A stretch of 64,000 nt of DNA from Burkholderiaceae bacterium (GTDB lineage: Bacteria; Pseudomonadota; Gammaproteobacteria; Burkholderiales; Burkholderiaceae_C). The stretch spans positions 1 to 64,000 of the forward strand of contig JAEUOU010000028.1 in the NCBI GenBank assembly GCA_016790575.1, written 5' to 3'. Under the pieces are notes generated by a model. That model was not told the DNA's origin, did not search any database, and worked only from the letters and a program-made list of their open reading frames with translations. Every line of letters begins with the position of its first letter. Positions within the stretch are counted from its first letter, which is position 1. Position numbers and translations under genes: made by a program. Below, in pieces: positions 26,344 through 35,484 of this stretch.

Positions 26344-27960
26344 TCAGTGCGTTGCGCTGCGCAGGGTGCGACTGAGCAAAATGACCGGGATCAGGCCAAC
26401 CAGTACCAGCGCCAGCGAAGGCAGGGCCGCCTCGCCCAGCCGCTCATCGCGCGCGAGCTGGAACGCCACGACCGCCAAGGTATCGGAATTGAACGGGCGC
26501 AGCACCATGGTCGCGGGCAGTTCCTTCATCACGTCGACAAAAACCAGCAGCGCCGCCGCAACGAGGGAGCGGCGCAGCAGCGGCACATGGACCCGTCCGA
26601 GCACCGCCGCGGCGCCCGAGCCAAGCATGCGGGCCGAGTCATCCAGACTGACCGGGATGCGGGCGTAGCCACTTTGTACCGACTGCAGGGCCACCGCACA
26701 AAAGCGCACGAGATAGGCCCAGACCAGACCCAGGGATGTCGCCGTGAGAAGCAAGCCGACGCCGGACTGGGGCGCCACCTGCTGCAGCCAGCCAACCGGC
26801 AGCAAAAGTCCCACCACAATGACAGCGCCGGGCACCGCATAACCCAGGCCCGCCAACCCGACGACCGCCCGCGTGAGTCGGTCGGGGCTGCGGCGCTGGC
26901 CAAACGCCAGCACCAGCGCCACGGCAACCGCCAGAACGGCGGTCAGCGCCGCCAGACGCACGCTGTTGAACGACCAGTCGACAAACCGATCCCAGGGCAA
27001 CACCGACCAGTCGGCGGCCAGCGGGCGAACCATGAAGGCGACCGGCAGCACAAAACCGAACAGGATGGGCAGTGCGCACAGGACCCAGGCCACCGGCCAG
27101 CCGCGCCTGGACAGACGGACGGGCTGCGCATCAGCGGTGCCGCCGCGCCCGCCCCGACCGGTTGCAAACCGCATCTTCCGCTGCGCCCGTTGTTCCAGAT
27201 GCAGCAAGATCACCACCACCACCAGCAGCCCCGTGGCCAACTGCGAGGCCGCGACGCGGTTGTCCATCGACAACCACGCCTTGTAGATGCCCGTCGTGAA
27301 GGTCTGGATGCCGAAATAGCTGGAGACGCCGTAGTCGGCCAGGGTCTCCATCAACGCGAGCGCCACCCCTGCCGCAAGGGCAGGCCGGGACATAGGCAAC
27401 GCGACCTCCCGGATACGCCGCGACAGCGGAGCACCCAACAGCCGCGCGGCTTCCATCAGCTGCGCGGCGCGTTCGCTCAGGGCGGTTCGGGTGAGCAGAT
27501 AGACATACGGATACAGCGACACGGTGAAGACCCATGCAGCGCCACCGATGCTGCGAATTTCGGGCAGCAGGCGGCCCTCCCAGCCGAATTGCGCACGCAA
27601 GCCCGTCTGCAGCGGGCCGCTGAACTGCAAAAAGTCGGTGTACGCATAGGCGACCACATAGGCCGGCATGGCCAGCGGCAACAGCAGCGCCCATTCGAAA
27701 AAGCGCCGACCCGGGAAGTCGAACAGACTGACCGCTGCAGCCGTGGCCGCGCCCATCAGCGCCACGCCCAGGCCAACCCACAGCGAAAGCTGAACCGTGG
27801 TCCAGACATAGTCGGGCAGAACGGTAGCGGCCATACCTCGCAGGATGGCAAGTGTCTCGCCGTCCCATTGCAGCCAGGACAGCAACAAGGCCACCGCCGG
27901 CAGACACAGGAATGCCGCGATCAGCAGGAACAGGGCAGCGTGAAGCCGGCGCAGCGGCAT
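26344..27960 (-). CDS. fbpB: Iron(III)-type ABC transporter permease (FbpB family)
   Basis: A 538-residue inner-membrane permease made of two homologous halves of about six helices each. Each half carries an EAA-type loop (…EAARLLGAPLSRRIREVALPMSRPAL and …DDSARMLGSGAAAVLGRVHVPLLRRS). The SFN and KELPATMVLRPF segments are typical of ferric iron permeases. The ATG at 27960 (MPLRRLHAALFLL) opens on the first helix; a longer frame crosses the promoter. It is divergent from its ATPase gene with only 54 bp between. No periplasmic binding protein gene is nearby. Confidence 0.88.
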   Translation of the reverse strand: MPLRRLHAALFLLIAAFLCLPAVALLLSWLQWDGETLAILRGMAATVLPDYVWTTVQLSLWVGLGVALMGAATAAAVSLFDFPGRRFFEWALLLPLAMPAYVVAYAYTDFLQFSGPLQTGLRAQFGWEGRLLPEIRSIGGAAWVFTVSLYPYVYLLTRTALSERAAQLMEAARLLGAPLSRRIREVALPMSRPALAAGVALALMETLADYGVSSYFGIQTFTTGIYKAWLSMDNRVAASQLATGLLVVVVILLHLEQRAQRKMRFATGRGGRGGTADAQPVRLSRRGWPVAWVLCALPILFGFVLPVAFMVRPLAADWSVLPWDRFVDWSFNSVRLAALTAVLAVAVALVLAFGQRRSPDRLTRAVVGLAGLGYAVPGAVIVVGLLLPVGWLQQVAPQSGVGLLLTATSLGLVWAYLVRFCAVALQSVQSGYARIPVSLDDSARMLGSGAAAVLGRVHVPLLRRSLVAAALLVFVDVMKELPATMVLRPFNSDTLAVVAFQLARDERLGEAALPSLALVLVGLIPVILLSRTLRSATH

Positions 27961-27983
27961 GGGGAGGACCGGGGGATTGAATG

Positions 27984-27999
27984 AATGAGAATTGTAAGC
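27984..27999. promoter_or_regulatory. Possible Fur box between fbpB and fbpC
   Basis: AATGAGAATTGTAAGC resembles a Fur half-region (AATGAGAAT core) in the short divergent promoter of an iron transporter. The match to the 19-bp consensus is partial, about 11 of 16 compared positions. Confidence 0.4.
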
Positions 28000-28014
28000 A
28001 TCTACAATCGAGTC

Positions 28015-29208
28015 ATGTTTCTGCAGGTCTCCCAACTCGATGTGGTCTACCGCGGCCGGTCGCAACCGGCGGTGCAGCAGGTTTCGTTGGGCTTGCGCGC
28101 CGGGGATATCGGCGTGTTGATCGGGCCCTCGGGCTGCGGCAAGACAACCCTGCTGCGTGCCGTTGCCGGATTGGAGTCCGTCTCCGGTGGCGAAATCCGC
28201 CTTGACGGCCAGGTAGTCAGCCGGGTGGGTCAGGTGCTACCACCGGAGAACCGGCGCATTGGCATGGTGTTTCAGGACTACGCCTTGTTTCCCCATCTGG
28301 ATGTGGGCCAGAACGTGGCCTTCGGTTTGAACGCCCTGGCACGTGAACAGCGGGCCGCGCGGGTGGACGAGGTGTTGTCCCTGGTCGGCCTGGACGGTTC
28401 GGCGCGGCGCTTTCCGCACGAACTCTCGGGCGGTCAGCAACAGCGCGTGGCGCTGGCTCGGGCCCTCGCACCGCGGCCACGCCTGTTATTGCTGGATGAG
28501 CCGTTTTCGAACCTGGACGTTGATCTGCGCGAACGCCTGGCGCACGAGGTGCGCGGCATCCTCAAGCAGGCTCAGGCCACTGCCTTGTTCGTCACGCACG
28601 ACCAGCTGGAAGCATTTGCCATCGGCGACACGATCGGCGTGATGCACCAAGGCACCCTGCAGCAATGGGACGACGCCTACACCCTCTACCACCGGCCCGC
28701 GACCCGGTTCGTGGCGGAATTCATCGGCCACGGCGTATTCATGCCGGCGACGATCCGGGAACGCGGCCACGACGTAGTCGTGCAGACTGCGCTGGGTGAC
28801 CTGACCGACATGGCCGAGTGTCCACTGCCTTGCGCCTTTTCCGAGGGCCAGTGCGACCTGCTGTTACGGGCAGACGACATCCTGCATGACGACGATGCAC
28901 CGGTAAAGGCGGAGATCCTTCGAAAGTCTTTTCGTGGTTCCGAGTTCCTGTACACCTTGCGGCTGGCCAGTGGCGAGACCGTTCTCGCCCATGTTCCCAG
29001 CCACCATGACCATCGGATCGGCGAGTGGATCGGCATCCGTGCACAGGTCGACCACGTGGTGACCTTCAACCGCGCCTGCCCCGCAGAACATGGTGACATG
29101 TGTGCGCTTCCCTGCACCGCGCCGTGCACCCGGGACTGCCATCATGCGCAATCCGCCCGCAGCGAACTGCCGCCCGGTGCCATTCCCATCGCGGCGGCAA
29201 CGAACTGA
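28015..29208 (+). CDS. fbpC: Iron(III)-type ABC transporter ATPase with a cysteine-rich tail
   Basis: A 397-residue ATPase. Walker A is GPSGCGKTT (37-45), the signature LSGGQQQR starts at residue 137, and Walker B LLLLDEP follows near 155-161. The C-terminal third is the TOBE-like regulatory part seen in FbpC/PotA proteins. It ends in an unusual tail with five cysteines, Cys355, 363, 367, 371 and 375, followed by His-His. The ATG at 28015 (MFLQVSQLDVVYRG) matches the family; the in-frame ATG at 27985 overlaps the Fur-like site. It is divergent from fbpB. Confidence 0.9.
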   Translation: MFLQVSQLDVVYRGRSQPAVQQVSLGLRAGDIGVLIGPSGCGKTTLLRAVAGLESVSGGEIRLDGQVVSRVGQVLPPENRRIGMVFQDYALFPHLDVGQNVAFGLNALAREQRAARVDEVLSLVGLDGSARRFPHELSGGQQQRVALARALAPRPRLLLLDEPFSNLDVDLRERLAHEVRGILKQAQATALFVTHDQLEAFAIGDTIGVMHQGTLQQWDDAYTLYHRPATRFVAEFIGHGVFMPATIRERGHDVVVQTALGDLTDMAECPLPCAFSEGQCDLLLRADDILHDDDAPVKAEILRKSFRGSEFLYTLRLASGETVLAHVPSHHDHRIGEWIGIRAQVDHVVTFNRACPAEHGDMCALPCTAPCTRDCHHAQSARSELPPGAIPIAAATN

Positions 29209-29351
29209 ACCTGCGGGTTCGCCACCCCGGCGGCTGCCAGCCGCAAAGACATTTGTGCTGCTGTCCGTGGTATGCGAAACCATGCTCCGACGGCAACACC
29301 ATGGCGGCCCGAAAACGGCCTGGGCCGCATGATCATCAACCAAACAGCCCA

Positions 29352-29394
29352 TAGCCAGCGTAAAAAGGTACTTTTTAGCTATGTTTTATATAGC
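29352..29394. repeat. Dispersed intergenic repeat, copy D
   Basis: The copy reads TAGCCAGCGTAAAAAGGTAC, CTTTTTA, then the hairpin GCTAT-GTTTTAT-ATAGC (29378-29394). It overlaps the last codons of plsC. Read outward from that gene, the hairpin is followed by a run that could serve as a terminator. Confidence 0.75.
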
Positions 29395-30132
29395 GCCATC
29401 CGTTCGCAATGCGTCGACACTTGCCCGGAGATCCGCAGCCCAGCTTCGGCGGTCGCGTCCATCGGCGGTCTGCGGCGTGCCATAGGTAACCGTGGCCACA
29501 ATTTCGGGCGTGGTCAGTGTCCGCCAGACGGATCGCAGCAGGCTGTCGTCCCCGATGTAGCAGGGCGCCAGGCTGGTCAGGCCCGTGCGAGCATCAAGAA
29601 AGCGCAACGCAACCGGCTGTACCGGTGCCGGCGCCGAAATCGCCGCCTGGATCAGGTTGGCATGAAATGGCAACAGATGAAGTCCGTCGCTGGTGGTGCC
29701 CTCGGGAAAAACCGCCACGACTTCGCCCGCGCGCAGGGCATCAACCATGTGGTGTACCACCCGCATCGCGTCGCGGCGTGATTCGCGCTGCACGTACAGG
29801 GTCCCGGCCCCGGTGGCCAGCGCACCAACCACTGGCCAGTCCTTGACATCCGCTTTGGAGACAAAGCGGCAGTAACGCGCCGCGTGCATAACAACAATGT
29901 CCAGCCACGAGATATGGTTGGCCACGAGCAAGGCCGGCCCCGATGTGACCGGGTCGCCGCGTACCTCAATGCGGATGCGCCACAGGGCCAGCAACTGCTG
30001 GGACCAGATCTGAACATGCGCCTGCTGGTGGGCCGGGGACAGGCGGTGGAACCGGGTCTGAATGATCCACAAGCCCACCAGCAGGTGCCCCAACCCCCGC
30101 AACAGGCGCCAGACCGCCCCCATGGCCTTCAT
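29386..30132 (-). CDS. plsC: 1-acylglycerol-3-phosphate acyltransferase (PlsC family)
   Basis: A 248-residue acyltransferase with an N-terminal hydrophobic segment (residues 8-25). Catalytic motif I is NHISWLD (His73, Asp78), motif III is FPEGTT at 142-147, and PVALRFL is motif IV. It makes phosphatidate or acylates a related lysolipid at the inner membrane. It is the last gene of the algH-ruvX-pyrR-pyrB-pyrC' series, 36 bp after pyrC'. An alternative ATG lies at 30123. A close paralogue specificity, such as ornithine lipid OlsA, cannot be excluded. Confidence 0.85.
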   Translation of the reverse strand: MKAMGAVWRLLRGLGHLLVGLWIIQTRFHRLSPAHQQAHVQIWSQQLLALWRIRIEVRGDPVTSGPALLVANHISWLDIVVMHAARYCRFVSKADVKDWPVVGALATGAGTLYVQRESRRDAMRVVHHMVDALRAGEVVAVFPEGTTSDGLHLLPFHANLIQAAISAPAPVQPVALRFLDARTGLTSLAPCYIGDDSLLRSVWRTLTTPEIVATVTYGTPQTADGRDRRSWAADLRASVDALRTDGAI

Positions 30133-30168
30133 GCATGTCTCGATCGATCGCGCGGCATCAGCTTCGCA

Positions 30169-31464
30169 TCAGGGCGCCTCATAGGCCACATGGCCACCTA
30201 CCAGCGTGCATCGCACTACGCCTGGCAACTCCAAACCTTCAAACGGGGTGTGCTTGCCCTGGCTGCGCAGGCTGGCGGGCCCGACAGTCCAGTGCCGGCC
30301 GGGATCGAACAGGCACAGGTCCGCCACACCGCCCACGGCCAGCCGCCCGACACTGGCCTGCAGGGTTCCCAGCGCCGGACCAAGAACCCGTGCCGGCTCA
30401 CTCGTCACCCGCGCCAACGCAGCAGTCATATCGACGCCCTGCTCGGCAGCCCACTTGAGCGTGAGCGACAGCAACAACTCCAGCCCGGTGGCACCGGGCT
30501 CGGCCTCGGCAAATGGCAAGGTCTTGGCGTCCGCATCGACCGGGGTATGGTCCGAAACCAGCACGTCGATCAATCCCTCGGCCAAGGCAGCACGCAGGGC
30601 GTCCCGGTCCCGGCTCTGCCGCAGTGGCGGACTCAGGCGCGCGCGGGTGTCGTAGTACCCCAGATCGGTATCGGTCAGGTGTAGTGAGTGAATGCCAACA
30701 TCCGCCGTAACCGGCAAACCTTCCGACTTGGCTTTGCGTAACAGTTCAATGCCAGCGGCACTGCTCAGACGGCACAGGTGAACGCGGGCCCCCGTGGCTC
30801 GTACCAGTTCAAACACGACATGCAAGGCGATGGTTTCGGCAGCGACCGGAATACCCGCCAGGCCCATACGGGTAGCCAGCGGCCCACTGGCCGCAACGCC
30901 GCGCCCAAGATACAGCTCCTGAGGACGCAACCAGACGCCATACCCGAAACTGCTTGCGTACTGCAGTGCCCGCAGCAAAACCTGGGTGTTCGCAATCGGC
31001 ACATCGGCCTGACCGAAGGCCACACAGCCCGACTCGCTGAGTTCGACCATTTCGGTCAGCACTTCGCCCTGCAGCGCACGGGTCAGCGCGCCCACCGGAA
31101 AGACCCGCGACTGATGAAGCTTTTCTGCGCGCATGCGCAGCATCTCGACCAGTCCGGGCTCGTCCAGCACTGGATCGGTATCCGGCGGACAGGCCAACGC
31201 AGTCACCCCCCCGGCCACGGCTGCGGCCATCTCGCTTTCCAACATGCCTTCATGTTCATGACCGGGCTCGCGCAATCGCACCGCCAGGTCGACCAGGCCG
31301 GGCGCTACGACACAGCCGCGGGCATCAATCTCCCGGCTGGGAACAAAGCCATCGGGCGCTGCGCCGATCGCCAGTACACGCCCTGCGGCGATGGCCACGT
31401 CCGCCTTCTGGTCGCGTCCGCTTGCCGGATCAACCACGCGGCCGCCTCGGATCAGTATCTTCAT
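30169..31464 (-). CDS. Dihydroorotase-like protein without the HxH metal site (PyrC'/PyrX)
   Basis: A 431-residue amidohydrolase of the dihydroorotase family. The usual D-H-x-H-x-R metal motif reads GLVDLAVRLREPG, with both histidines lost, while SDHTP remains. Such inactive dihydroorotases bind aspartate transcarbamoylase in Pseudomonas-type pyrBC' operons and hold that enzyme's dodecamer together. Here it directly follows pyrB by 11 bp, so that role is likely and a true pyrC should exist elsewhere. GAGG precedes the ATG at 31464; a GTG at 31479 is less likely. Confidence 0.87.
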   Translation of the reverse strand: MKILIRGGRVVDPASGRDQKADVAIAAGRVLAIGAAPDGFVPSREIDARGCVVAPGLVDLAVRLREPGHEHEGMLESEMAAAVAGGVTALACPPDTDPVLDEPGLVEMLRMRAEKLHQSRVFPVGALTRALQGEVLTEMVELSESGCVAFGQADVPIANTQVLLRALQYASSFGYGVWLRPQELYLGRGVAASGPLATRMGLAGIPVAAETIALHVVFELVRATGARVHLCRLSSAAGIELLRKAKSEGLPVTADVGIHSLHLTDTDLGYYDTRARLSPPLRQSRDRDALRAALAEGLIDVLVSDHTPVDADAKTLPFAEAEPGATGLELLLSLTLKWAAEQGVDMTAALARVTSEPARVLGPALGTLQASVGRLAVGGVADLCLFDPGRHWTVGPASLRSQGKHTPFEGLELPGVVRCTLVGGHVAYEAP

Positions 31465-31475
31465 CGCTCTATTCC

Positions 31476-32438
31476 TCACGCTTCGTTGCCGGCCACAATC
31501 GACATCACGGCCATGCGGACCGCAATGCCGAAGGTCACCTGCGGCAAGATCACGCTCTGGCGGCCATCAACCACCGCCGAGTCGATTTCGACGCCACGAT
31601 TGATCGGCCCCGGGTGCATGACGATGGCGTCGGGTTTGGCCCGCTGCAACCGCTCGGGCGTCAGACCGTAGCTCTTGAAGTATTCCTGGCTCGACGGCAG
31701 CAAGGCACCACTCATCCGTTCGTTTTGCAGACGCAGCGCGATTACCACATCACAGTCGCGGATGCCCTCTTCCAGGCTGTGACACACCCGCACACCCATC
31801 TGGGCAAGATCGCCTGGCACCAGTGTTTTCGGCCCGACTACGCGCACTTCCGGCACCCCCAGAGTGGTCAGCGCGTGAACGTCCGAGCGCGCGACCCGGG
31901 AGTGCAAGACGTCACCGACGATCGCCACGGTCAGGTTGGTAAAGTCTTTCTTGAAATGCCGGATGGTGTACATGTCCAGCAGACCCTGGGTGGGATGGGC
32001 ATGTCGACCATCACCGGCGTTGATGACATGGACATGCGGTGCGACATGCCGGGCAATCAGGTACGGTGCACCGGACTCGCTATGCCGGACCACAAAGATG
32101 TCGGCCGCCATCGCACTGAGATTGGCGATCGTGTCCAGCAGCGACTCGCCCTTGCTGGCGGACGAGCGTGCGATATCGAGATTGATCACGTCCGCGCTCA
32201 GACGGGTGGCAGCGATCTCGAAGGTGGTTCGGGTTCGGGTGGAATTCTCGAAGAAAAGGTTGAACACGCTCTTGCCCCGCAACAGCGGCACCTTCTTGAC
32301 TTCGCGATCACTGACGCTCACAAAGTTGGCGGCCGTATCGAGGATGTGGGTCAGGATGTCACGCGACAGACCTTCTGTGGACAAGAGGTGAATCAGCTCA
32401 CCGTTGCGGTTGAGTTGGGGGTTGCGTTTATGCAGCAT
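31476..32438 (-). CDS. pyrB: Aspartate carbamoyltransferase catalytic subunit
   Basis: A 320-residue transcarbamoylase with the carbamoyl phosphate motif [19 protein letters not shown], and [17 protein letters not shown] for substrate binding. It condenses carbamoyl phosphate and aspartate in UMP synthesis. The ATG at 32438 nearly overlaps the pyrR stop, implying coupling; a TTG at 32444 is possible. It is encoded with PyrR and the degenerate dihydroorotase. Confidence 0.94.
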   Translation of the reverse strand: MLHKRNPQLNRNGELIHLLSTEGLSRDILTHILDTAANFVSVSDREVKKVPLLRGKSVFNLFFENSTRTRTTFEIAATRLSADVINLDIARSSASKGESLLDTIANLSAMAADIFVVRHSESGAPYLIARHVAPHVHVINAGDGRHAHPTQGLLDMYTIRHFKKDFTNLTVAIVGDVLHSRVARSDVHALTTLGVPEVRVVGPKTLVPGDLAQMGVRVCHSLEEGIRDCDVVIALRLQNERMSGALLPSSQEYFKSYGLTPERLQRAKPDAIVMHPGPINRGVEIDSAVVDGRQSVILPQVTFGIAVRMAVMSIVAGNEA

Positions 32439-32440
32439 GG

Positions 32441-32938
32441 TCAACAGTCCTCGACCTTGAAACTGAATCGGTCGCCCTCTTCCCGAGCCAAGGCAAGCGA
32501 CTGGGATGACGGCAAACTGACCCGGGCCGCGGCAAAGTCGGCCTGAATCGGTAACTCCCGCCCTCCGCGGTCCACAAGGACTGCCAGGCGGACGCGGGCC
32601 GGACGACCATAGTCAAACAACTCGTTCAGCACAGCGCGGATCGTGCGCCCCGTATAGAGCACATCGTCCAGGACCATGATGTCGGCCCCATTGACGTCAA
32701 ACCCGAGTACCGTTTGACCACCCGCCGAAAGTCCCCGGCTCGCAAAGTCGTCCCGGTGCATGGCCGACGAGATCGCCCCCGCCGAGCCGGTCAATGACAA
32801 ATCATGGTGCAGGCGATCAGCCAGCCACGCTCCGCCGGAGCGGATTCCCACCAGTCGGGTATCAGGGAGGCACAGGGCTCGTACACCACGCAGCAACTCG
32901 GCATACAGTGCCTCGGCATCGAGGGCCAACAGGCTCAT
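32441..32938 (-). CDS. pyrR: PyrR-type bifunctional uracil phosphoribosyltransferase/regulator
   Basis: A 165-residue phosphoribosyltransferase with PRPP-binding motif [14 protein letters not shown] and the PyrR-typical RDDF.. segment. In Gram-positive bacteria PyrR binds pyr mRNA; in proteobacteria it may act only as an enzyme. No attenuator hairpin with a T tract was seen in front of pyrB, which starts immediately after. It overlaps ruvX by four bases. Confidence 0.91.
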   Translation of the reverse strand: MSLLALDAEALYAELLRGVRALCLPDTRLVGIRSGGAWLADRLHHDLSLTGSAGAISSAMHRDDFASRGLSAGGQTVLGFDVNGADIMVLDDVLYTGRTIRAVLNELFDYGRPARVRLAVLVDRGGRELPIQADFAAARVSLPSSQSLALAREEGDRFSFKVEDC

Positions 32939-33351
32939 GGCAGATTCCTCAGGAATTGTTCAAGAATGATGCAGGCGGCGCCGGCATCGTCGTCGGCCCC
33001 TCCCGCCATGCGGGCCTCGGTCGTGCTGTAGCGTTCATCCACTTCGAACACCGGAAGGCCAAACCGCCCGGCCAGCTGCCGCGCAAAGCGTTGCGCCCGC
33101 GCCGTGTTCTCGTTGGGTTGCCCATCCGGATATCGCGGCACACCAACCACCAGTGCGTCGGGCTGCCATTGACGTAGGCGTGCGGCCACCTGGACAAACC
33201 GCGCGTCGCCTTCTGCACGCACAGTGGCCTGTGGCGTGGCGGTTCTCAGGAGGCGGTTGCCCACGGCAACACCCGTTCTCTTGAGTCCGAAATCCAGAGC
33301 CAGGAAGGTGTGCAGGTGGGCAGGGACGTCCGCAACCACAACGTGGGTCAT
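32935..33351 (-). CDS. ruvX: YqgF/RuvX putative Holliday junction resolvase-like nuclease
   Basis: A 138-residue RNase H-fold protein with LALDFGLKRTGVAVGN as the first acidic motif, VVGVPRYPDGQPNENT in the middle and the metal-binding DERYSTTEA and DDDAGAACIILEQFL at the end. The family has been linked to pre-16S rRNA maturation and to Holliday junctions. It overlaps algH by four bases and pyrR by four, so translation is chained. The start at 33351 was chosen by that overlap and by family length. Confidence 0.92.
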   Translation of the reverse strand: MTHVVVADVPAHLHTFLALDFGLKRTGVAVGNRLLRTATPQATVRAEGDARFVQVAARLRQWQPDALVVGVPRYPDGQPNENTARAQRFARQLAGRFGLPVFEVDERYSTTEARMAGGADDDAGAACIILEQFLRNLP

Positions 33352-33947
33352 GCGTGCCCTGCTACGGGTGAGAGCATCCACGGTGCCAGACCAAGCAGGC
33401 CGAGCGCCCGATCGTAGCGCTCGGCAACCGGGGTCTCGAAAATGAGTGCCGGGTCGGCAGCAACCGTGAGCCAGCTGTTCTCGGCCAGCTCGGACTCCAG
33501 TTGGCCCTGTGCCCAAGACGAATAACCGAGCGACATCAGGACCCGTCGCGGGCCGGCACCGGAAGAAAACGCCTCCAGAACATCGCGGGATGTGGTCATC
33601 TCCAAGCCGCCTGGAATAGCCAACGAAGAGGCATAGATGCTGCCGGTTTCGTCTGTGTCGTCCGCAGCCACTCGCTCATGCAGAACAAATCCCCGCTCCG
33701 TCTGTACCGGACCGCCCACAAAAACCGGCTCGCTCACCAGGTCCGATCGTCGCAGGGGCAACTCCACCTTGTCGAAGAGTTCCGCCAGATTGATCGATCC
33801 GGGTTTGTTGATGATCAAACCCAAAGCACCCTGGTCATTGTGCTGGCACAGATACACCACACTCCTGCCGAATAGCTCATCCCGGAGGCCGGGCATCGCA
33901 ATAAGGAAATGGTTGGTCAGATCGATCGGGGCAGAATCGGCGGCCAT
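33348..33947 (-). CDS. algH: YqgE/AlgH family protein
   Basis: A 199-residue protein of the YqgE/AlgH (DUF179) family, recognisable by LTNHFLIAMPGLRDELFGRSVVYLC-type N-terminus, GALGLIINKP, VFVGGPVQ and LGYSSWAQGQLESELAENSWL. Biochemical function is unresolved; it often pairs with yqgF, as here. It is the first gene of the pyr operon, only 21 bp from the divergent photolyase start codon. Confidence 0.92.
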   Translation of the reverse strand: MAADSAPIDLTNHFLIAMPGLRDELFGRSVVYLCQHNDQGALGLIINKPGSINLAELFDKVELPLRRSDLVSEPVFVGGPVQTERGFVLHERVAADDTDETGSIYASSLAIPGGLEMTTSRDVLEAFSSGAGPRRVLMSLGYSSWAQGQLESELAENSWLTVAADPALIFETPVAERYDRALGLLGLAPWMLSPVAGHA

Positions 33948-33968
33948 CCGACGATTTTAACGGCGCCC

Positions 33969-35435
33969 ATGACAAAAACTTTCCATGACGGGCTGATGTG
34001 GTTTCGCCGCGATCTGCGGACTGATGACAACGCAGCGCTTTTTCACGCCCTCAAGGCTTGCCGACGGGTTTTCTGCGTCTTCGTGTTCGACCGGGAAATT
34101 CTGGATCCCTTGCCCCGCTCAGACCGCCGGGTTCATTTCATACGCGATTCGCTGGTTGAACTCGACCACCTGTTGCGCACTCTTGCCGGTAACGACGCAG
34201 CAGGACTGATTGTTCGCCACGCCGCAAGCCGCACCGAAATTCCTCGTCTGGCAAGTGAGCTGGGGGTTCAGGCGGTTTTCGCCAGCCATGATGACGAACC
34301 GCAGTCCCTGGCCCGGGATGCGCAGGTGCGCGGCGAGCTGGCGGCACGAGGCATCGCGCTGCACACGGTCAAAGACCATGTGGTGTTCGAACGGGATGAA
34401 TTGCTGACACAAGCCGGCCGGCCCTACACGGTGTTCACGCCATACAAAAACGCCTGGATGGCCAAAGTGGACGACTTTTATCTCCGCCCCTATGCCGTCG
34501 AGCACCATTCGTCCGGGCTGGCATCAAGGCCGCCAGACCTGATTTCGCCCGTGCCTGTGCTGGCAGATATTGGTTTCAAAGAAACCAACCTGCACAACCT
34601 TCGGCTTCCCACCGGTGCAAGCGGAGGTCAAACCCTGTTTGCCGATTTCCTCGATCGGATCGATTCGTATCACGAAACCCGCGATTTCCCGGCCAACAAG
34701 GGCCCAAGTTATCTGAGCGTTCACCTGCGCTTCGGAACCGTTTCGATCCGTCGTTTGGCAGCGCACGCTCATCGACTGGCCCAAGACGGCAGCCAGGGCG
34801 CGGTCACGTGGTTGAGCGAGCTGATCTGGCGCGACTTCTATGCCCAGATCCTGTCGCATTTCCCGCATGTGGTCGGGCACAGCTTCAAGCGGGACTACGA
34901 CCGAATCCATTGGGCACACGGAAAACACGCCCAACAGGACTTTCTGGCGTGGTGCGAAGGGCAAACTGGCTACCCGTTGGTTGATGCGGCCATGCATCAG
35001 CTCAATTCGACCGGCTACATGCACAACCGCTTGCGCATGGTGGTAGCGAGTTTTCTGGTCAAAGACTTGGGAATCGACTGGCGACAAGGAGAAGCATACT
35101 TCGCCGAAAAACTCAACGACTTCGATCTCGCTTCAAACAACGGTGGCTGGCAATGGGCCAGCTCGTCCGGATGCGACGCACAGCCATTTTTCCGCATATT
35201 CAATCCGGTCAGCCAGAGTCGAAAGTTCGATCCGCAGGGGAAATTCATCCGTCGCTATCTGCCACAACTGCATGCCTTGCCGGATGAGGCAATTCACGCG
35301 CCATGGGAAGCGCCTACAGCAACATTGGCCCAAGCCAATGTCGTACTCGGGCAAGACTACCCTTTCCCCCGGGTCGCCCATGATGAGGCACGCCGTAAGA
35401 CCTTAGAACGCTACGAGGTCGTCCGAAACGGCTGA
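33969..35435 (+). CDS. phrB: Deoxyribodipyrimidine photolyase (class I)
   Basis: A 488-residue DNA repair flavoprotein. The N-terminal antenna domain begins LMWFRRDLRTDDN; the FAD domain has the conserved WLSELIWRDFY, HQLNSTGYMHNRLRM and LASNNGGWQWASSSGCDAQPFFRIFNP. It uses blue light to split cyclobutane pyrimidine dimers. The ATG at 33969 was chosen because the 20 codons upstream lie in algH. Only 21 bp separate its start from algH. It converges on chpA. Confidence 0.93.
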   Translation: MTKTFHDGLMWFRRDLRTDDNAALFHALKACRRVFCVFVFDREILDPLPRSDRRVHFIRDSLVELDHLLRTLAGNDAAGLIVRHAASRTEIPRLASELGVQAVFASHDDEPQSLARDAQVRGELAARGIALHTVKDHVVFERDELLTQAGRPYTVFTPYKNAWMAKVDDFYLRPYAVEHHSSGLASRPPDLISPVPVLADIGFKETNLHNLRLPTGASGGQTLFADFLDRIDSYHETRDFPANKGPSYLSVHLRFGTVSIRRLAAHAHRLAQDGSQGAVTWLSELIWRDFYAQILSHFPHVVGHSFKRDYDRIHWAHGKHAQQDFLAWCEGQTGYPLVDAAMHQLNSTGYMHNRLRMVVASFLVKDLGIDWRQGEAYFAEKLNDFDLASNNGGWQWASSSGCDAQPFFRIFNPVSQSRKFDPQGKFIRRYLPQLHALPDEAIHAPWEAPTATLAQANVVLGQDYPFPRVAHDEARRKTLERYEVVRNG

Positions 35436-35456
35436 AAACAACCGGAACGGGATGGT

Positions 35457-35484
35457 GACAGCCTGATAAACAGCTCAGGCTGTC
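35457..35484. other. Perfect 10-bp inverted repeat between phrB and chpA
   Basis: Arms GACAGCCTGA and TCAGGCTGTC are separated by eight bases. The right arm contains the chpA stop codon. A strong stem between convergent genes suggests a transcription or mRNA 3'-end signal, but there is no T run on either side. Confidence 0.7.

Noticed and set aside
26290-27984. A 564-codon plus-strand open frame
   Set aside because: It lies opposite fbpB, is dominated by Gln, His and Arg, and has no recognisable domain.
29321-29340. TTGATGATCAT-like sequence before repeat D as a possible FNR box
   Set aside because: The half-sites lack the required four-base spacing.
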